Below the pieces are notes generated by a model that worked only from the letters and a program-made list of their open reading frames with translations, had not been told where the DNA came from and ran no database searches. A stretch of 64,000 nucleotides of DNA from NCBI GenBank assembly GCA_029204225.1, contig CM055100.1, forward strand, positions 28,040,649-28,104,648, in the 5' to 3' direction. The translations under genes and the position numbers were made by a program. This document shows, piece by piece, positions 33,327 to 46,670 of the stretch. Each line of letters opens with the position of its first letter. Position 1 is the first letter of the stretch. Origin of the DNA: Diphasiastrum complanatum (Eukaryota; Streptophyta; Lycopodiopsida; Lycopodiales; Lycopodiaceae).

Positions 33327-35471
33327 TTGGAATATACGGTTCCTAGTTACTCACTATCACACATATGAGAACAAGGTGGTTGGGGGTTTGCAAACCACAT
33401 TCAAAGTAAGTTTTTTTCGTTATCTAAGAAAGAACTATTGATGAATTCCCTTTGTCAAAAAGAAGTCAAGAGAAAAATATGCATGTGAGTACTGAATCAG
33501 TATTTACTAGAAAGAGTGGTCACTATTATCTGATAAGCCATAATGAGACCTTTGACTACTGTTCAAAAACACAAAATATAGACCTTTGGGAATGACACAT
33601 AACACTTTGATAGAGAGAATATATAATCAGAAAACAATAAATAACTTTGAGAAAAGATTGGTCTAAAGATCTTGCGGTTCAATATTTCAATAGGATCGGG
33701 TATACCCTATGTCACAACACATTTGGACATCAGGATACTAATAAGCTCAATGGTGATGTAACAACAAAGGATGATATCCATCCTAGTAGTTGCACGTCTA
33801 GAAGAAATTATGAGATCTTTAGCGCCTTGTATTTGACCTATTCTCAATTGTATCCTGATTCTTTTGTAGAGAATGAGATATGTCCTCTGGATTCAAATGA
33901 AGAAGTGAGCGAGAGTTTGATATTATCTATTTGGAGATGGAGTGAATCATAATCAGATCATCTGTCTTTAGGAAAGATGTTCCATCCAAACCTTTCACTA
34001 GGACCTGATATTCCTTACACTGATACATCTCATTTGAATAAGGGTTTGTTGATTGGGTTGAAAATTATGTACCGTCAATGAATAGTGTCTCTCTTGAGAG
34101 TAGCTAGACTCGAGGAGATAATGGGATCAACGGAGCATTCTACCCATCATGGAATTGAGAAGAACAAGAGATATCATAATTTTGATCCTATTCTAGAGGA
34201 TAAAATTTCAATGAAGGCATAGATCTTAAGACTCTAGTACCCCACCGATTAGAGAACACCTTAAGTACAAATGTACATTGCTACCTGACCCAGAGTGAGC
34301 TGGAGAACTATATGACATATAGATTTCTTACCATCATTTGGTGACATCTGTCAGTTGATTCGGAGAGAGATTTTGAGTTATTATTTCTATTCCCCTCACT
34401 TCCATTACTATTTATGCCCTGGGGATGTCCTGATCATATTGCAATTGTAGCTACTTTGAGATCTATGAACTCACAATTGACATATCTTGGTGCCTAATTG
34501 ATGCTTTATCCACCACTATATAGAAGAAACACAACCCTCGCCATAAATTCCAGTACAGTCACCAAGATCAGCCAATAGTACTAATGCTTGAAATAATTAT
34601 GGGAGAGATGCTTGAGGAGGGTATGATAGGAGAGTATCTCAAGAACTCTATAAGCAAGCAAGATGTCAATAGAACTACGGATGACTGCATATCCCTTTAT
34701 CAATTATGCCTTTGGAGGCCTGGAAACTCTCTATTAGCTGTGAAGGTACGGTTTGGTTGATAAAATATGTTAGGTATCGTTAGTTTAGTGTAAAGTTTGG
34801 GACATGTGCAACCATCCTCGTAATAGCATAAGACTGAAAATGTTGTAACTTGTTAAGTTACTTTCTTCTCAGTCTTGATGCCCTTGGGAGAAAAAAGCCT
34901 AAAAACAGACAAATACAGAAAACCATTCTTCGTCCATTCTATTTTATATAGATTTAACTTAGACTTATTTATAGCCAAGTCGGTGAATGTTAATTCCAAA
35001 ATAAAAGGTCAAGTGAAAGTTACACTAGTTTCTGGTGATCTTTTGTTGAAAGTGTTATACCTTTCTACAAAAATATTAATTCTCTGAGAGAAACCTTCAC
35101 CTGAACCTTTGCCAATTTCATCAGTCTGTCCATCACGCTCTTTTTTATAATCAGTGAGTTAGTAGGCGAACATTAAGTCTAGGTTATTTGTGGTTTTGAT
35201 CGATTTTTGTCAAAAAAAACTATCACCTTTTGGCAAAATAACAATATCTCTCTTCAACTTTCACCTGAATCTTCACCAACATTTTTGAGGTTTTCAAATA
35301 TAGTCATTCATCTATATTTCTCAAAATCTTTATTTTATACCCTCACGAAGCTACAAAAATCTCAATCTTTGCAGGAAAACTTTCGCCAGTTCTACCATAG
35401 TTGTATCTCTGTGAAATCTATCTTCTATCAGACGTAGTTTTTTTCAGATTTGTCAAAAATAGCCAATTAAG
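33327..35471 (+). repeat. 2.15-kb direct repeat, copy 1
   Basis: Starts TTGGAATATACGGTTCCTAG and runs to TCAAAAATAGCCAATTAAG. It matches 38688-40835 along its whole length with scattered substitutions and small indels. Near 33640-33950 an open frame (DWSKDLAVQYFNRIGYTLCH) with a coding-like look is broken by stops later on. Size, direct orientation and the TTGGAATATA start suggest long LTRs of a gypsy-like or LARD-type element, but TG/CA ends and a TSD were not found. Confidence 0.75.
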
Positions 35472-38400
35472 AGATTGCAAACTTCTACACTTTCCAACAA
35501 CAACTCTAGACACTTATCGAAATCAACTGCATCCATTGTTGCTGCCATATAAGGAGATTGCATTAGCAAATCTCCATGCATGGATCTAAGATGGGCATAT
35601 AGTAAATCTGCTGGGAGTGGGAGCATAAGCCAATATAGGTGCACGGGTTGGATGTAATATAAGTACCATGAAGATTTGTTGCGGTCTTATTCTAAAGCTT
35701 AACCAATGGCTTTGGATACTGTTGCTGAGAACCAAACTCAAGGGAAAAGAAACTTATGAATCAATATGAACTTCACTATGAGCAGTTAGCATTACACAAT
35801 GGAGTGTAGTGAGCCTGCATGGGTTTCATTATAAATAAAAGTTTGTTGACTTTGGGTCCATTGTGGGGACCACATAGTCGCCAAAGCGTTAGCCGATTAT
35901 TTGGCACATAAAATTGAGCTAATTTTCAAAGTTTTATAAAATATCTTGTATGGTTTCTAATATAAGTTGATTAAATCAATGTGTGACCAAAACAGATGTG
36001 GCAAGTATAGCCCATGCCAAAGGGGTCCCAGTTCGCCCAGAAGAACTACAAAGTTTTTAGGAAAATCGGTCTTAGAATTGGCTATAAATTTTTTATTTTG
36101 GCTGAATATGCCAGTTTTCATCTATGAAACCTCGGGTTTTTACTAATATAAAAAGCTATCTGAGATTTTGCAGGACGTCCTTTTCCTTGAGACCCAACAA
36201 GAAATCTGAGACTGAAGAGTTTGAAGAAAATCGGCATCAACTCAATAGCAGCATTTCTTGTGCAAATCATCGACAAAACTGATCTAGGAGAAGAACTAAC
36301 AATCCAGACAAAGACATAAACCTCACTCAAAATGATATTGGGACTGAAGGATAGACCCTTGAAAGGTGCAGCCTTCCAAAGACGAGGATAGTCCTAAGAG
36401 AATATGAGTCATCACAAGTACAATGGGACCTTTCAACTTGACAAAACAAAAAGGAAAAGAAAAGAAAAGAAAATGAAGGGTCTCCTCTTTCTTGTATAAA
36501 AAACAAGAAGAGCCCACTACCTTAAAGACCCTTGACCAAAGTACAAGGGTCTTGCCATCCTAAAAGAGAATGGAAAATGGCAAAATGTGCAAGTCACCTC
36601 TTCACCACCCTTCATAAATGCAAAGTCAAGATTGTGATCCAATAGCATGCAAGACCCCCATGCACAAGTAATGAGTAATGAAGGATTAAGTTACGAAAGC
36701 ACATGGGCCTTGAGCAAGAGGATCTTTATGATATGATTATGAGCTAACAACCTTTTTTGGCATCATTCCAAAGTGGCAAATCCTCCCCATCTCCTGTATA
36801 TACTTGGGGGTCCTTCATGTGTAAAGGAGAGAGTGATGATATGAGAGAGAATTTTCAATAGTTGAGATCTTCCTCATTCCATACTTTGAGATCAAGTTCT
36901 AAAGATTCATTCTATAGAACTAAGCTTGATGAGGATTGTTTTCTATGAAAGAACTATTAGTGAGAGTTCACAATTTTGGATACTTGCCCTTGTTTATTTG
37001 TACTTCTCTCATCAAGTATGTTGTGAAAGTCTGAATTATAGATGAGGAATTCTTCTAAATGAAATATCATGTCATTCTATCAACACATTCTAGGGAGGAT
37101 AGGAAGTTCTTTGTTTGATTGCAACTTTGATGGAGTGTGAGAGGATAGAATCCTTTTAGCTTTGTGAAGTGGGTAGTATAGAGATTCAAAAGATTTCAAA
37201 ATACCTATCTTAAAGAGAGAAAATGTGAGAGGATCATTGTGAATGTAGGCTTTTGAGAATGAGAATAGTTGTGAGGAGTCTCCATCATCTATAATTGAGT
37301 CACTTATGAGAGGAAGCAGTGACCTACCACAATCATTCAACTTTATCTCTTTTGAGTAGTATCAAAATACTTTCATCAAAGTGGAGAGGGAAAGGGCCTT
37401 TCAAGTTCACCTTCATGTGGATTGTTGAGTATTGATGTGAAAAATTTGGTGAGTGTAGTATTCATCTGAAACCTCTACCCTCATTCAAGAGATCAACTAC
37501 ATATGCGAAGTTATATTTCACTTATGGTCCATCCCTGCCAGAGAGGTGTGTAAAGAAGTTCTCATTGGATGAGTTGAAATCTAAGTTTCTCTACCATTGC
37601 AGCCAGAGAGAGAGACAGATATTTACAACATCTGTGAACGTTCAATGAATTCTCACAGAGAGAGAGTTCTACCTTCCATCGCAGAAATAGCTAGGACATA
37701 TGTGAATGTTCCTTATGAATGAGGTGTGGTCTATATATGCCTTCCATTGCTGATAGAGGAAGCCATTAAAGCTATTTTTCTGATCCATCATTGAGAAAGA
37801 ATGAGTGGGCAACCTATTTTTGCCATTCATCGCTGACAGAGGAGGCTACATTATGCCTTTCATGACAAACAGAGGAGCCATCTGAAAATATCTCATTGAT
37901 CTATCATTCATAGAGAATGAATGGGTAATCTATTTCTGCCATCCATTGCTAAGATTTTGGGAGAGATAGTGGGCAGAAGTGCACCCCATTCCATCAGTGC
38001 TCCAGTAGCTGGCACATTTCTCAGTCAACTATGAAAGTTTATCAATATTATTGCTACAGTTGTCACGAGGCCCTAGCCTCTGGAGCTAGGCTATCATCTA
38101 TGTGGTAATAGCTGAATTTCTGAAGCTACATACGCATCACCTTCATCTGTACCTTTGGAGTGGAAATGCGAGTGATACTTGGAGTAAGTTGGATAATCAT
38201 TCATACTTGCTCTTGTTCTAAGTTGAAGCAAGAATCAAATCGATACCTATCGGGTCTCAGATTTCTTTGTGGGTTGATTGGATTGGGAGCCGTCAGAAAT
38301 TTCAGGTATTATTCTTTTCAGACTATTTAAGTTCTATGACGCATTTTACATCATCTTTGAGAAATTATGTTGCTATTTCTTGAATGTTGTCTTAAAAGTT

Positions 38401-38687
38401 GAGATAATAACCATGCACTTTGACATTTCGAAGTAGACTAAGAGCATTTCTTTAGTGATTTTTTCTCTAAATATTATGTGAAAGGCTCTTTTCGTACTTA
38501 GTAAATCGTCATTTTGAAATGGTTATTAGAACGTGAAGTTTGATACGTATGAGCACTTTATCATGCTAATTGTCGGTTTCACCCTCTCTCCTTGGAATAC
38601 AAAAGGGAGGTCTATAGTCAACGTGGTTGGAATATACCACTTCGAACTAATTTTCTCATTTAGTTCCACAGTGGCTAGGAAATCCCG
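35472..38687. other. Spacer between the 2.15-kb repeats, with degenerate repeats
   Basis: No recognisable gag or pol. A promoter-like CTGTATATACTTGGGGG lies at about 36796. Degenerate repeats of roughly 115 bases with CCATTCATTGCTGACAGAGGAGG-like blocks occur at about 37560-37970. If the flanking repeats are LTRs this is a non-coding internal region, as in LARD elements. Confidence 0.4.
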
Positions 38688-40835
38688 TTGGAATATATGG
38701 TTCCTAGTTACTCACTATCACACATATGAGAACGAGATGGTTGGGGGGTTGCACACCACATTCGAAGTAAGTTTTTTTGTTATCTAAGAAAGAACTACGG
38801 ATGAATGCCCTTTGTCAAAAAGAAGTCAAGAGAAAAATATCCATGTGAGTACTGAATCAGTAGTTACTAGAAAGAGTGTTCACTATTATTAGATAAGCCG
38901 TAACGAGACCTTTGACTACTGTTCAAAAATAAAAAATACTGACCTTTGGGAATGACACATAACACTTCGAGAGAGAGAGTATATAATCAAGAAACAATGA
39001 ATAACTTTCAAAAAAGATTGGTCTAAAGATCTTGCGGTTAAATATTCCAATAGGATTGAGTATACCCTATGTCAATACATCACATTTGAATATCGGGATA
39101 CTGATAAGTTCAATGGTGATGTACCAACAAAGGATCATATCCATCCTGGTAGTTGCACGTCTAGAAGAAATTATGAGATCTTTAGCACCTTGTATTTTAC
39201 CTATTCTCAATTGTATCATGTTTCTTTTGTAGAGAATGAGATATGTCCTCTGGATTGATACAAAGAAGTGAGCGAGAGTTTAATATTATCTATCTAGAGA
39301 TGGAGTGAATTTTGATTAGATCATCGCTCTGTTAGGGAAGATGTTCCATCCAAACCTTTCGCTAGGACCTGATAATTCCTTACAATGATACATCTCATTT
39401 GAATATTGTTTTGTTGATTGGGTTGAACATCTCAATGAATAGTGTCTCTCTTGGGAGAAACTAGACTCGAGGAGATAATGGGATCACCTGAGCATTCTAC
39501 CCATCGTGGACCTGAAAAGGACGAGAGATCTCATAATTTTGATCCTATTCTAGACGATAAAATTTTGATGAAGGCATAGATCTTAACACTCTAGTACCCC
39601 ACCTACTAGAGAACACCCTAGGTACAATTGTACTTTGCTACCTGGCCCAGACTGAGTTGGAGAACCATATGACGAATATTGATTTCTTACCATCATTTGG
39701 TGACATCTGTCAGTTGATCCGAAGAGGGATCTTGAGTTATTATTTCTATTCCCCTTAGTTCCATCACTATTTATGCCTTAGGAATGTCCTGGTCATACTA
39801 CAACATTGTGGAGACTACAGCTACTTTGAGATCTATGAACTCATAGTTGACAGATCTTGGTGCCTACTAACTGATGCTTTATCCACCCACTATGTAAAAG
39901 TAGCACAACCCTCGCTAGAAATTTTGGTACAGTCACCAAGATCAACCAATAGTACTAATGCATGAAATAATTATGGGAGAGATCCTCGAGGAGGGTATGA
40001 TAGGAGAGTAGCTCAAGAACTCTATAAGCAAGAAAGATGTCAATAGGACTAACGATGACTATATACCCTTTTATCATCTATGTCTTTGGAGGCTTGGAGA
40101 CCCTCTATTAATTGTGAAGGTATGATTTGGTTGATAAAATATGTTAGGTATCGTTAGTTTAGTGTAAAGTTTGGGACATGTGCAACCATCCTCGTAACAA
40201 CATACGACTGAAAATATTGTACCCTGTTAAGTTATTTTCTTCTCAGTCTTGATGCCCTTGGGAGAAAAAAGCCTAAAAATAGACAAATACATAAAACCAT
40301 TCTTCGTCCATTCTATTGTATATAGATTTAACTTAGACTTATTTATAGCCAAGTCGGTGAATGTTAATTCCAAAAATAAAAGGTCAAGTGAAAGTTCCAC
40401 TAGTTTTTGGTAACCTTTTGTTGAAAGTTTTAAACATTTCTACAAAAATATTAATTCTCTGAGAGAAACCTTCATCTGAATCTTTGCTAGATTCATCAGT
40501 CAGTCCATCATAGTATTTTTTATAATCAGTGAGTTAGGTCTAGGTTATTTGTAGTTTGATCTATTTTTGTCAACAAAAACTATCACCTTTTGTAAAAATA
40601 ACAATATCTCTCTTCAACTTTCACCTGAATCTTCACCAACTTTTTTGATATTTTCAAATATAGTAATTCATTCTCAAAAAATTTATTTTAAACCCTCACC
40701 AAGCTGCAAAAATCTCAATCTTTGCTAGAAAAATTTCGCTAGTTCTACCATAGTTGTATCTCTATGAAATCTATCTTTTATCAAATGAACGAATGTTAGT
40801 TTTTTTTTCAGATTTGTCAAAAATATCCAGTTAAG
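38688..40835 (+). repeat. 2.15-kb direct repeat, copy 2
   Basis: Starts TTGGAATATATGGTTCCTAG and ends TCAAAAATATCCAGTTAAG. It is colinear with copy 1 at 33327-35471. A gypsy-type gag follows downstream in the same orientation, which fits a 5' LTR role for this copy. Confidence 0.75.
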
Positions 40836-41235
40836 GAATTTTGTTTTACTCAAAATAGTATAGAGAAATCCTTGCCAAATTAACCTTCTCCAAGAGAACC
40901 TCGCCAATATTATTTTTGAGTCCTGATCTAGCTATTATCCAAGTTGTAAATAATTTTGAGTTGATTTTATATTTATTTTTGAAAAATTTCATTTTGGAGT
41001 GTCGACTGTTTGATCAAGATATATTTTTCAAATTTAGATTTTGATTATCATGAAGTGATCAAGTTTTTTACAGATCATATCGAAAAATAAGATTTAGCTG
41101 AAAAATCTAGACTCAGTTTTATCTACACAATTATTTTATAAATTCTCATTTTTTCTAAAGTAATTTTTATAAATGATAGAAATAAATTCAGTACTTAAAT
41201 TTCAGGGATCTTAACCTCATTCTATCATTAGACAA
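40836..41235. other. Leader-like AT-rich spacer
   Basis: Lies between repeat copy 2 and the gypsy-like gag. No primer-binding site could be recognised. Confidence 0.3.
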
Positions 41236-41760
41236 ACTCCTCGGTTAGAGTTGCCTAACTATAATGGATTATTTGATCTAGTTAAATTTCTCAAAATCTT
41301 TACTGAATCTTGTAAAGTATATGGTGAAGTTAATCCAGAAGACAAACTTAAACTTTTTCCTATGTCCTTGACTAGTGCTACTCAAGATTCCTTTTACAAT
41401 CAGAACTTGACTGAACGTTTTAATTGGAAAGTTGTTAAAGTTGGACTGATTATGAGATTTAAACCCAGAAATTTTCTAGAAGATTTTTTTCTGTTATTAA
41501 GTAAAATCAAAATGTGAAAGAAAGAGATAATGCGTGATAACATTGAATGTATCAAACATCTCTTATCAGAATGTGAATATGATGCTTTTAATGACGAGGA
41601 TCTGATTATGTGGTTTTTGGCTGGAAACGTATTAGACATGAGCTTAAATGTCGTGAATAGTATATGACATTACAACAGGCCATGGATGAAGCTAGTCATG
41701 AAGAAGATGAAGATTCAGATAATGAATCTCATGTTGGAATGTTTTCGTACACCCCGTAAG
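41236..41760 (+). pseudogene. Ty3/gypsy-like gag fragment
   Basis: The frame includes LPNYNGLFDLVKFLKIFTES, then CKVYGEVNPEDKLKLFPMSL and NLTERFNWKVVKVGLIMRF. This is the pattern of the retrotransposon gag domain (FxG...FL..F...C...E..KL.LFP.SLTG.A...W), with the usual AxxWF changed to QDSFY. A stop after LSKIKM and later frame breaks disable it. It is cut on the right by LTR D2 at 41967. It is one of two gypsy traces here, the other being the LTR and primer-binding site at 22.5 kb. Confidence 0.6.
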
Positions 41761-41966
41761 GCAAACAATCACAACTTCCACTATGTTTGTGTCAACTAAT
41801 ATCAATGCAACAGTCGAATTGATGATGGAAGAGTTTGAAAAATTTGGCCATAAACAACAATTGTAGTTGGATAAGATACAAGCGCAATTTGATATGAAAC
41901 TAAGGTTTGGAAGAACCTCATGCTATGATTGACAAAAGTGCTAAAAATATGCTCAAAGTTTTTCCT

Positions 41967-42603
41967 TGTTTTGGAGAGAGGGAGAGAGAGGGGGAGAATA
42001 AATGACGAACACGAATGAGAAACGAACTCGAACAAGAAACAAACGAGAAGCGAACTCGAACAGAAAATGTTCGTGCGCAGCGGAATGAATTATTTGACTC
42101 TCTCCGTAATCATGACTACGCCTATCAGAATGAAGAGAACTTTAGTGATAGAAATCACAGTCATTCTAGATTACGTAGCCAAACATTTAATGGATAAAGC
42201 GCTAGATGAATAATTTGTCACGAATTACAAGATAAATTATTTGTCGCGAATGATTCACGAAGAGCTAGACTGTGTTCGACTGATAATTAGTCGTGATTTA
42301 TTTGCGAAAGACAAGACCAAAAGTTGATCGTCTATTTACTAGAAAGAGTAACTAGAAAGATCAAACAAAATGAAGAACAAGCATAGCAATATTAACACAG
42401 ATCTGCAGAAAAAAGAGCTGTATCAGATTAAGTATATCATGTATACAAGTTAATAATGCGGCAGAGCACAATACAATAGTGGATGAAACCGCGTGCCCTA
42501 CGAAGCTTATTTTGTTTGTAATGAGGAATGAAACATGTTCTCTTAGTCTCTTCTTCTCTCGCTTCTCATCTATGTCTCTCTATATATTGAATACACGAAT
42601 GGT

Positions 42604-42643
<40 letters not shown>

Positions 42644-43063
42644 CAGGTGTGCAGATGTGAAAGTACAGAGTAAATGTGCTGTCTATAGGAGATCATGGGT
42701 GCCTGCAATTGTTGTCCAATCTGTTAGCGCAACTGCATGGAGTGAGCACAAAAAGGGTGCCACGTCAGCCAGTGCTGAAGTGAACGTTGGTGATGATGCA
42801 AAAAGTGGGTCACTCTTACGAATGGCCTTAGGATAAGATTGACAGGGTGCCTTAGATTTTAGGGCACCTTCGACATTATGTAGGATAGTGTCCCCTTTTT
42901 GCCTGTCACCATAACCTGTGTAAAAACACAGTCTTCGCAATTCTTTCGCCCTTTATTTTGCATGCAAATATGCAGGCTACGTGACAACGTTAGTAAATAT
43001 GCAACAAGAATGGAGACAGATTAAAAAATGGGATTTAGGAGAGTAGAAGGAGTAATTCCAACA
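41967..43063 (-). repeat. LTR D2: 3' LTR of copia F
   Basis: The 1,097-bp LTR starts TGTTGGAATTACTCC on the minus strand directly after the AATTAAGGGGGGGG polypurine tract of element F. It ends CTCCAAAACA at 41967. It matches LTR D1. It holds a (TA)n run at about 42608-42637 and a decayed GA tract at its inner end. Confidence 0.85.
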
Positions 43064-43071
43064 CCCCCCCC

Positions 43072-44534
43072 TTAATTTGGATCCGTGAATGCCTTGATCT
43101 TCAAACTGAGCAATGCACAAAGTTTGTTGTGTGCATTAATACTAAGTGCATTCGTGAAAATGTCTGCAATCATGTTCTGCGTTCTACAGTACGTTAAGCT
43201 TACCTCCCTGTCGAGAACCTTGCCCCTGATGTAGTGATATTTGATCTCAATGTGCTTACTCCTAGAATGAAATCTAGGGTTGGCCGATAAGACAATAGCA
43301 CTTTGGTTATCACAAAACAAAATTGTGGGACTGTATTGATACAGATTGATGTTTGAAAGCAAATTTCTAAACCAAAACGCTTCCTTAATAGATTGAGAAG
43401 CAGCAATGTATTTTGCTTCAGTAGAAGAAAGTGCGATAGAGGTTTGCTTACGACTGTTCCATGAAATAGGACCACCGTTGAAGAAGAATGTAAATCCAAA
43501 TGTGGATTTACGATTGTCTGCATCTCCTCCCTAGCTTGCATCAGAAGATCCATTGAGCTGATGAAGATTGTCGTTGCTGACATCTCCATAGCAGATGCGC
43601 TGGTCCATGGTAGCTCGAATATATCTCATGACTCGAATAAGAGCCTTTCAGTGGGTAATGCCAAGATTAGCCATATATTGGCTGAATGAGCTTACAACAA
43701 AAGAGATATCTGGTCTTGTACAAACCATTGCGTATATGAGAGATCTAAGTATCGATCGATATGGATATTCTCTCATCTGCTCCTCTTCCTGCTTGGTCTG
43801 GGGACATTGGTCCTTTGACAGATGCAGGCCTGGATCCATTGGTGAGTGAGCTAATTTACAATTCATCAAATTGTATATGTCAAGAACATTGTAAAGATAC
43901 CTTTGTTGAGTGATGTAAATCAGTCGATTTGTTCTGTCTCTGTGGATTTGAATTCCAAGACCGAAGTGGGCTTTGCCTAGATCAGTCATGTCGAATTCTG
44001 AGAACAACATCTGTTTTGCATCCTTGACCATTTTGGTATTGTTGCTGAAGAACAACGTATCATCAACGTACAAGGTGATGATAATGAAGGATTGTTGCAC
44101 TGACCTTGAATAAATGTTGCAATCAGCAGTGCTTGGTCTGAATCATTGTTCAATGAGGAATGTGTTGATCCTCTGAAACAAAGCTCTGGCAGACTGTTTC
44201 AAGTCATACAATGCTTTGTGGAGTTTATAGACATGATTTTTCATGCCTTCCAGAATGTATCCTTTGGGCTGGATCATGTAGATATCTTCTTGTATTACTC
44301 CATTCAGATAGGTTGTTTGTACATCAAGTTGATGTACTTTGAGATTGGCAGCTGCAGCATAAGACAAGAGCATTCGGATCGATGAATGTTTGACGACTGG
44401 ACTAAAAGTCTCACTATAGTCGGAATAGCCTAGAGATGGTACAACAATCTTCCTAAGGCCTGTATCACTACACTTGATGAAGAAACAAAATATTTCTATT
44501 GCCAAAGCTTTGGTAGCTTTCAATCCTGAGCTTT
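43072..44534 (-). pseudogene. Ty1/copia F RT-RNase H pseudogene
   Basis: RT begins in degraded form near 44490 (DYSETFSPVVKHSSIRMLLS, then HQLDVQTTYLNGVIQEDIYM and LYDLKQSARALFQRI). After a frame break it continues with ITLYVDDTLFFSNN (intact YVDD) and GIQIHRDRTNRLIYITQQRY. RNase H follows in two frames and ends at the FCDNQSAIVLSANPRFHSRS and HIEIKYHYIRGKV blocks, then DPN and the polypurine tract. Integrase and gag are missing, cut at about 44535 by the LTR of G. Confidence 0.85.
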
Positions 44535-45638
44535 TGAGAGACGAGACGAGACGACATGACACGACATGAAATCAGTTGTGCTCCTCAAAGGACCAAGAAG
44601 ATCAGTCAAGTACCATAGGGTACAAGTATTTGATCAGATATCATGACATCAACAAAAGTACTCTAGATCTTTGTTAATCTGTCACTCTTGTAATTCATGA
44701 TTAGATGCAGATCTTTCTAATCTAAAAGTTACACGACGCGACACGAAAAAGTTTGCAAACTATATACTTTCTGTTTGATGCATATTACAATAAGAAAGAA
44801 GAAGGTGAAAATATACAAGATACATGTCCACCAGTGAGCAAGGCAATTTTGTAGAAGATCTCTAGATCCAGAAGTCCGCTAGTAAGCAAGACACGAATCA
44901 TGGGAGAATCGTATTTCTCTCACGAAAATGCACTGCATGTATCTGTCATGCAGTGCTAGAAATCAAAAAAATCAATAGATAATATTGTAGCTGTTATGCA
45001 CATAATATTCTGTATGATTGTATGATCTCGAATGAATTTTTGTCTAATATTATTTGTGTATCTGATTCGCTTGTTTAAAATTTCGCACATTGGTTTGATT
45101 TTGTTGAATGTTATATTAATATGTTAATGTAGATCAACAGTGTCTGTCTACACTCTGAAGGATTGTAGGAATGATGTAGCCGATAGTGACCAGCAATCAT
45201 ATCTGAATTTCTGACGAACTGATTTTGTTCGCGAATGCTTTCGCTTCGTGTCGCTTCACGATCATTTAGCTATAAGCATAATTCAATTTCAGAACTCACT
45301 TAAGTTTTGTTTTTTTCGTCTTGTTTCCTTTCATTTTGTTTCGTCTCGTTACAAAGGTTGATTGATCTTTTTATGAATGCTTTTGCTTTGTTTTGTTTCG
45401 TTTTGCAATTTCTATGCTTCCAGCATGAATCAATGTCAAAGCTCATTTAAGTTTCACTTCACTGCGTTTCGTTTCATTTTGTTGTGTTACAGAGCCTAAT
45501 TGATCCAACACAAATTATTCTCGAACAAAAATAATTCGAGTTTCAAGAAAGTTTTGCGAATCGCTCCAGAGACTTTAATCAGTTTGTCACCAGAGGTTTA
45601 ACTGGAATTTGCATTTTTTGAGTGCATTTTTTGCATCA
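44535..45638 (+). repeat. 5' LTR of copia G
   Basis: Ends TTTTTTGCATCA one base before the primer-binding site. The left edge near 44535 (TGAGAGACGAGACGAG) is inferred from where element F stops. It is rich in TTCG/CGAA words, including TTCGCGAATG at about 45229. Confidence 0.55.
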
Positions 45639-45639
45639 G

Positions 45640-45651
45640 TGGTATCAGAGC
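45640..45651 (+). promoter_or_regulatory. Primer-binding site of copia G
   Basis: Exact TGGTATCAGAGC. Confidence 0.9.
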
Positions 45652-45752
45652 AACCTTGTCAAAGTCTGACATAGCCGAAAAGCTATCAGATCCAAGGGAC
45701 TAAGCATTCAAACAAACAACCATTAACAAGTGAGAACACAAATTCAAGAGCA

Positions 45753-46240
45753 ATGGCTTCAATCAGCAACATACAATCCAAGATCTTTACAGTTCTAGAT
45801 TCATTTGGATCTAACTTCCTAGCATGGAAGGTTAAGACCTCGTTGACACTAAAGGGTGAAGGATTATTCCCCTGGGTTGATGGCATCGAGGAGATGCCTA
45901 CAACAACAGGCAAGGAGCTACGTGAATGGAGGGAGAATAATGAAAAGGCAGTAGCCTTGTTATTATCATCCATCGAGGATAGCCTCACACTTGACCTGGC
46001 TACACTCTCTAAAGCAAAAGAGATGTGGGATACACTACTCACAAGATTTCAGACGAAATCACATAGTTAAATAATGATGTTCGATGATTAGTTGACAAAC
46101 TTGCAGTGGGATGGCAAAGACCTCACTTCCTTTATTACGAAGATGAAGGATCTATTCCTTTCACTACACAATTTTGGAGCAAAAAATGCAGTGTCAGCAG
46201 AGAAGTAGCTCACTTATATGTTGAAAGCCTTACCAAGATT
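45753..46240 (+). pseudogene. Ty1/copia G gag fragment
   Basis: Starts MASISNIQSKIFTVLDSFGS. The retrotransposon gag N-terminal and UBN2-type region follows with FLAWKVKTSLTLKGEGLFPW and WRENNEKAVALLLSSIEDSL. After a TAA at 46068-46070 the same frame continues as WDGKDLTSFITKMKDLFLSL, and it is lost near 46240. Only the first 160 codons or so of gag remain. The sequence then switches to unrelated DNA. Confidence 0.8.
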
Positions 46241-46541
46241 CTTTGGATTGTGGCCAAAAAGCCTCTTGGCTATACATTGATCTTGAGAACATCTTTTCTT
46301 TGGAAAGATATTCGACAAGTTTTGTGGTTTCAACCACACATGCATCATTGCGATCCTTGTATTTTGGAAACTTTTGGCTCATGAACCGCAAATAATCAAT
46401 AAAGGACATTATTCCTTCCATTTCATCTGGATCCAGATCCTTCGTGGCTGCTAGAAATATGGCTTCATCTTTTGAAGGTACAGGTTGCAACAATTTGAAA
46501 GGCTTGCTCCATGCGATGTTTCCATCAAGTTGGCTCACCAT
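46241..46541 (-). CDS. Coding-like ORF of unknown origin
   Basis: An open frame on the minus strand reads PVPSKDEAIFLAATKDLDPD, then EMEGIMSFIDYLRFMSQKFP and CVVETTKLVEYLSKEK. It looks like real protein but carries no copia motif, and it sits in opposite orientation to the G gag it interrupts. It may be an exon remnant of a host gene or of an unidentified element. No function can be given. Confidence 0.3.
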
Positions 46542-46670
46542 TCAACATTTGAAAACAAAAATAGTGAGGATTGGTGTTTCCTTCTAAGCCGTCAGCTAGG
46601 AACCACATGATCACCGCATAATCGGAAGTTAGGACTGCACTGCACTCAAATCATAGATGTTTAAGTCAGC

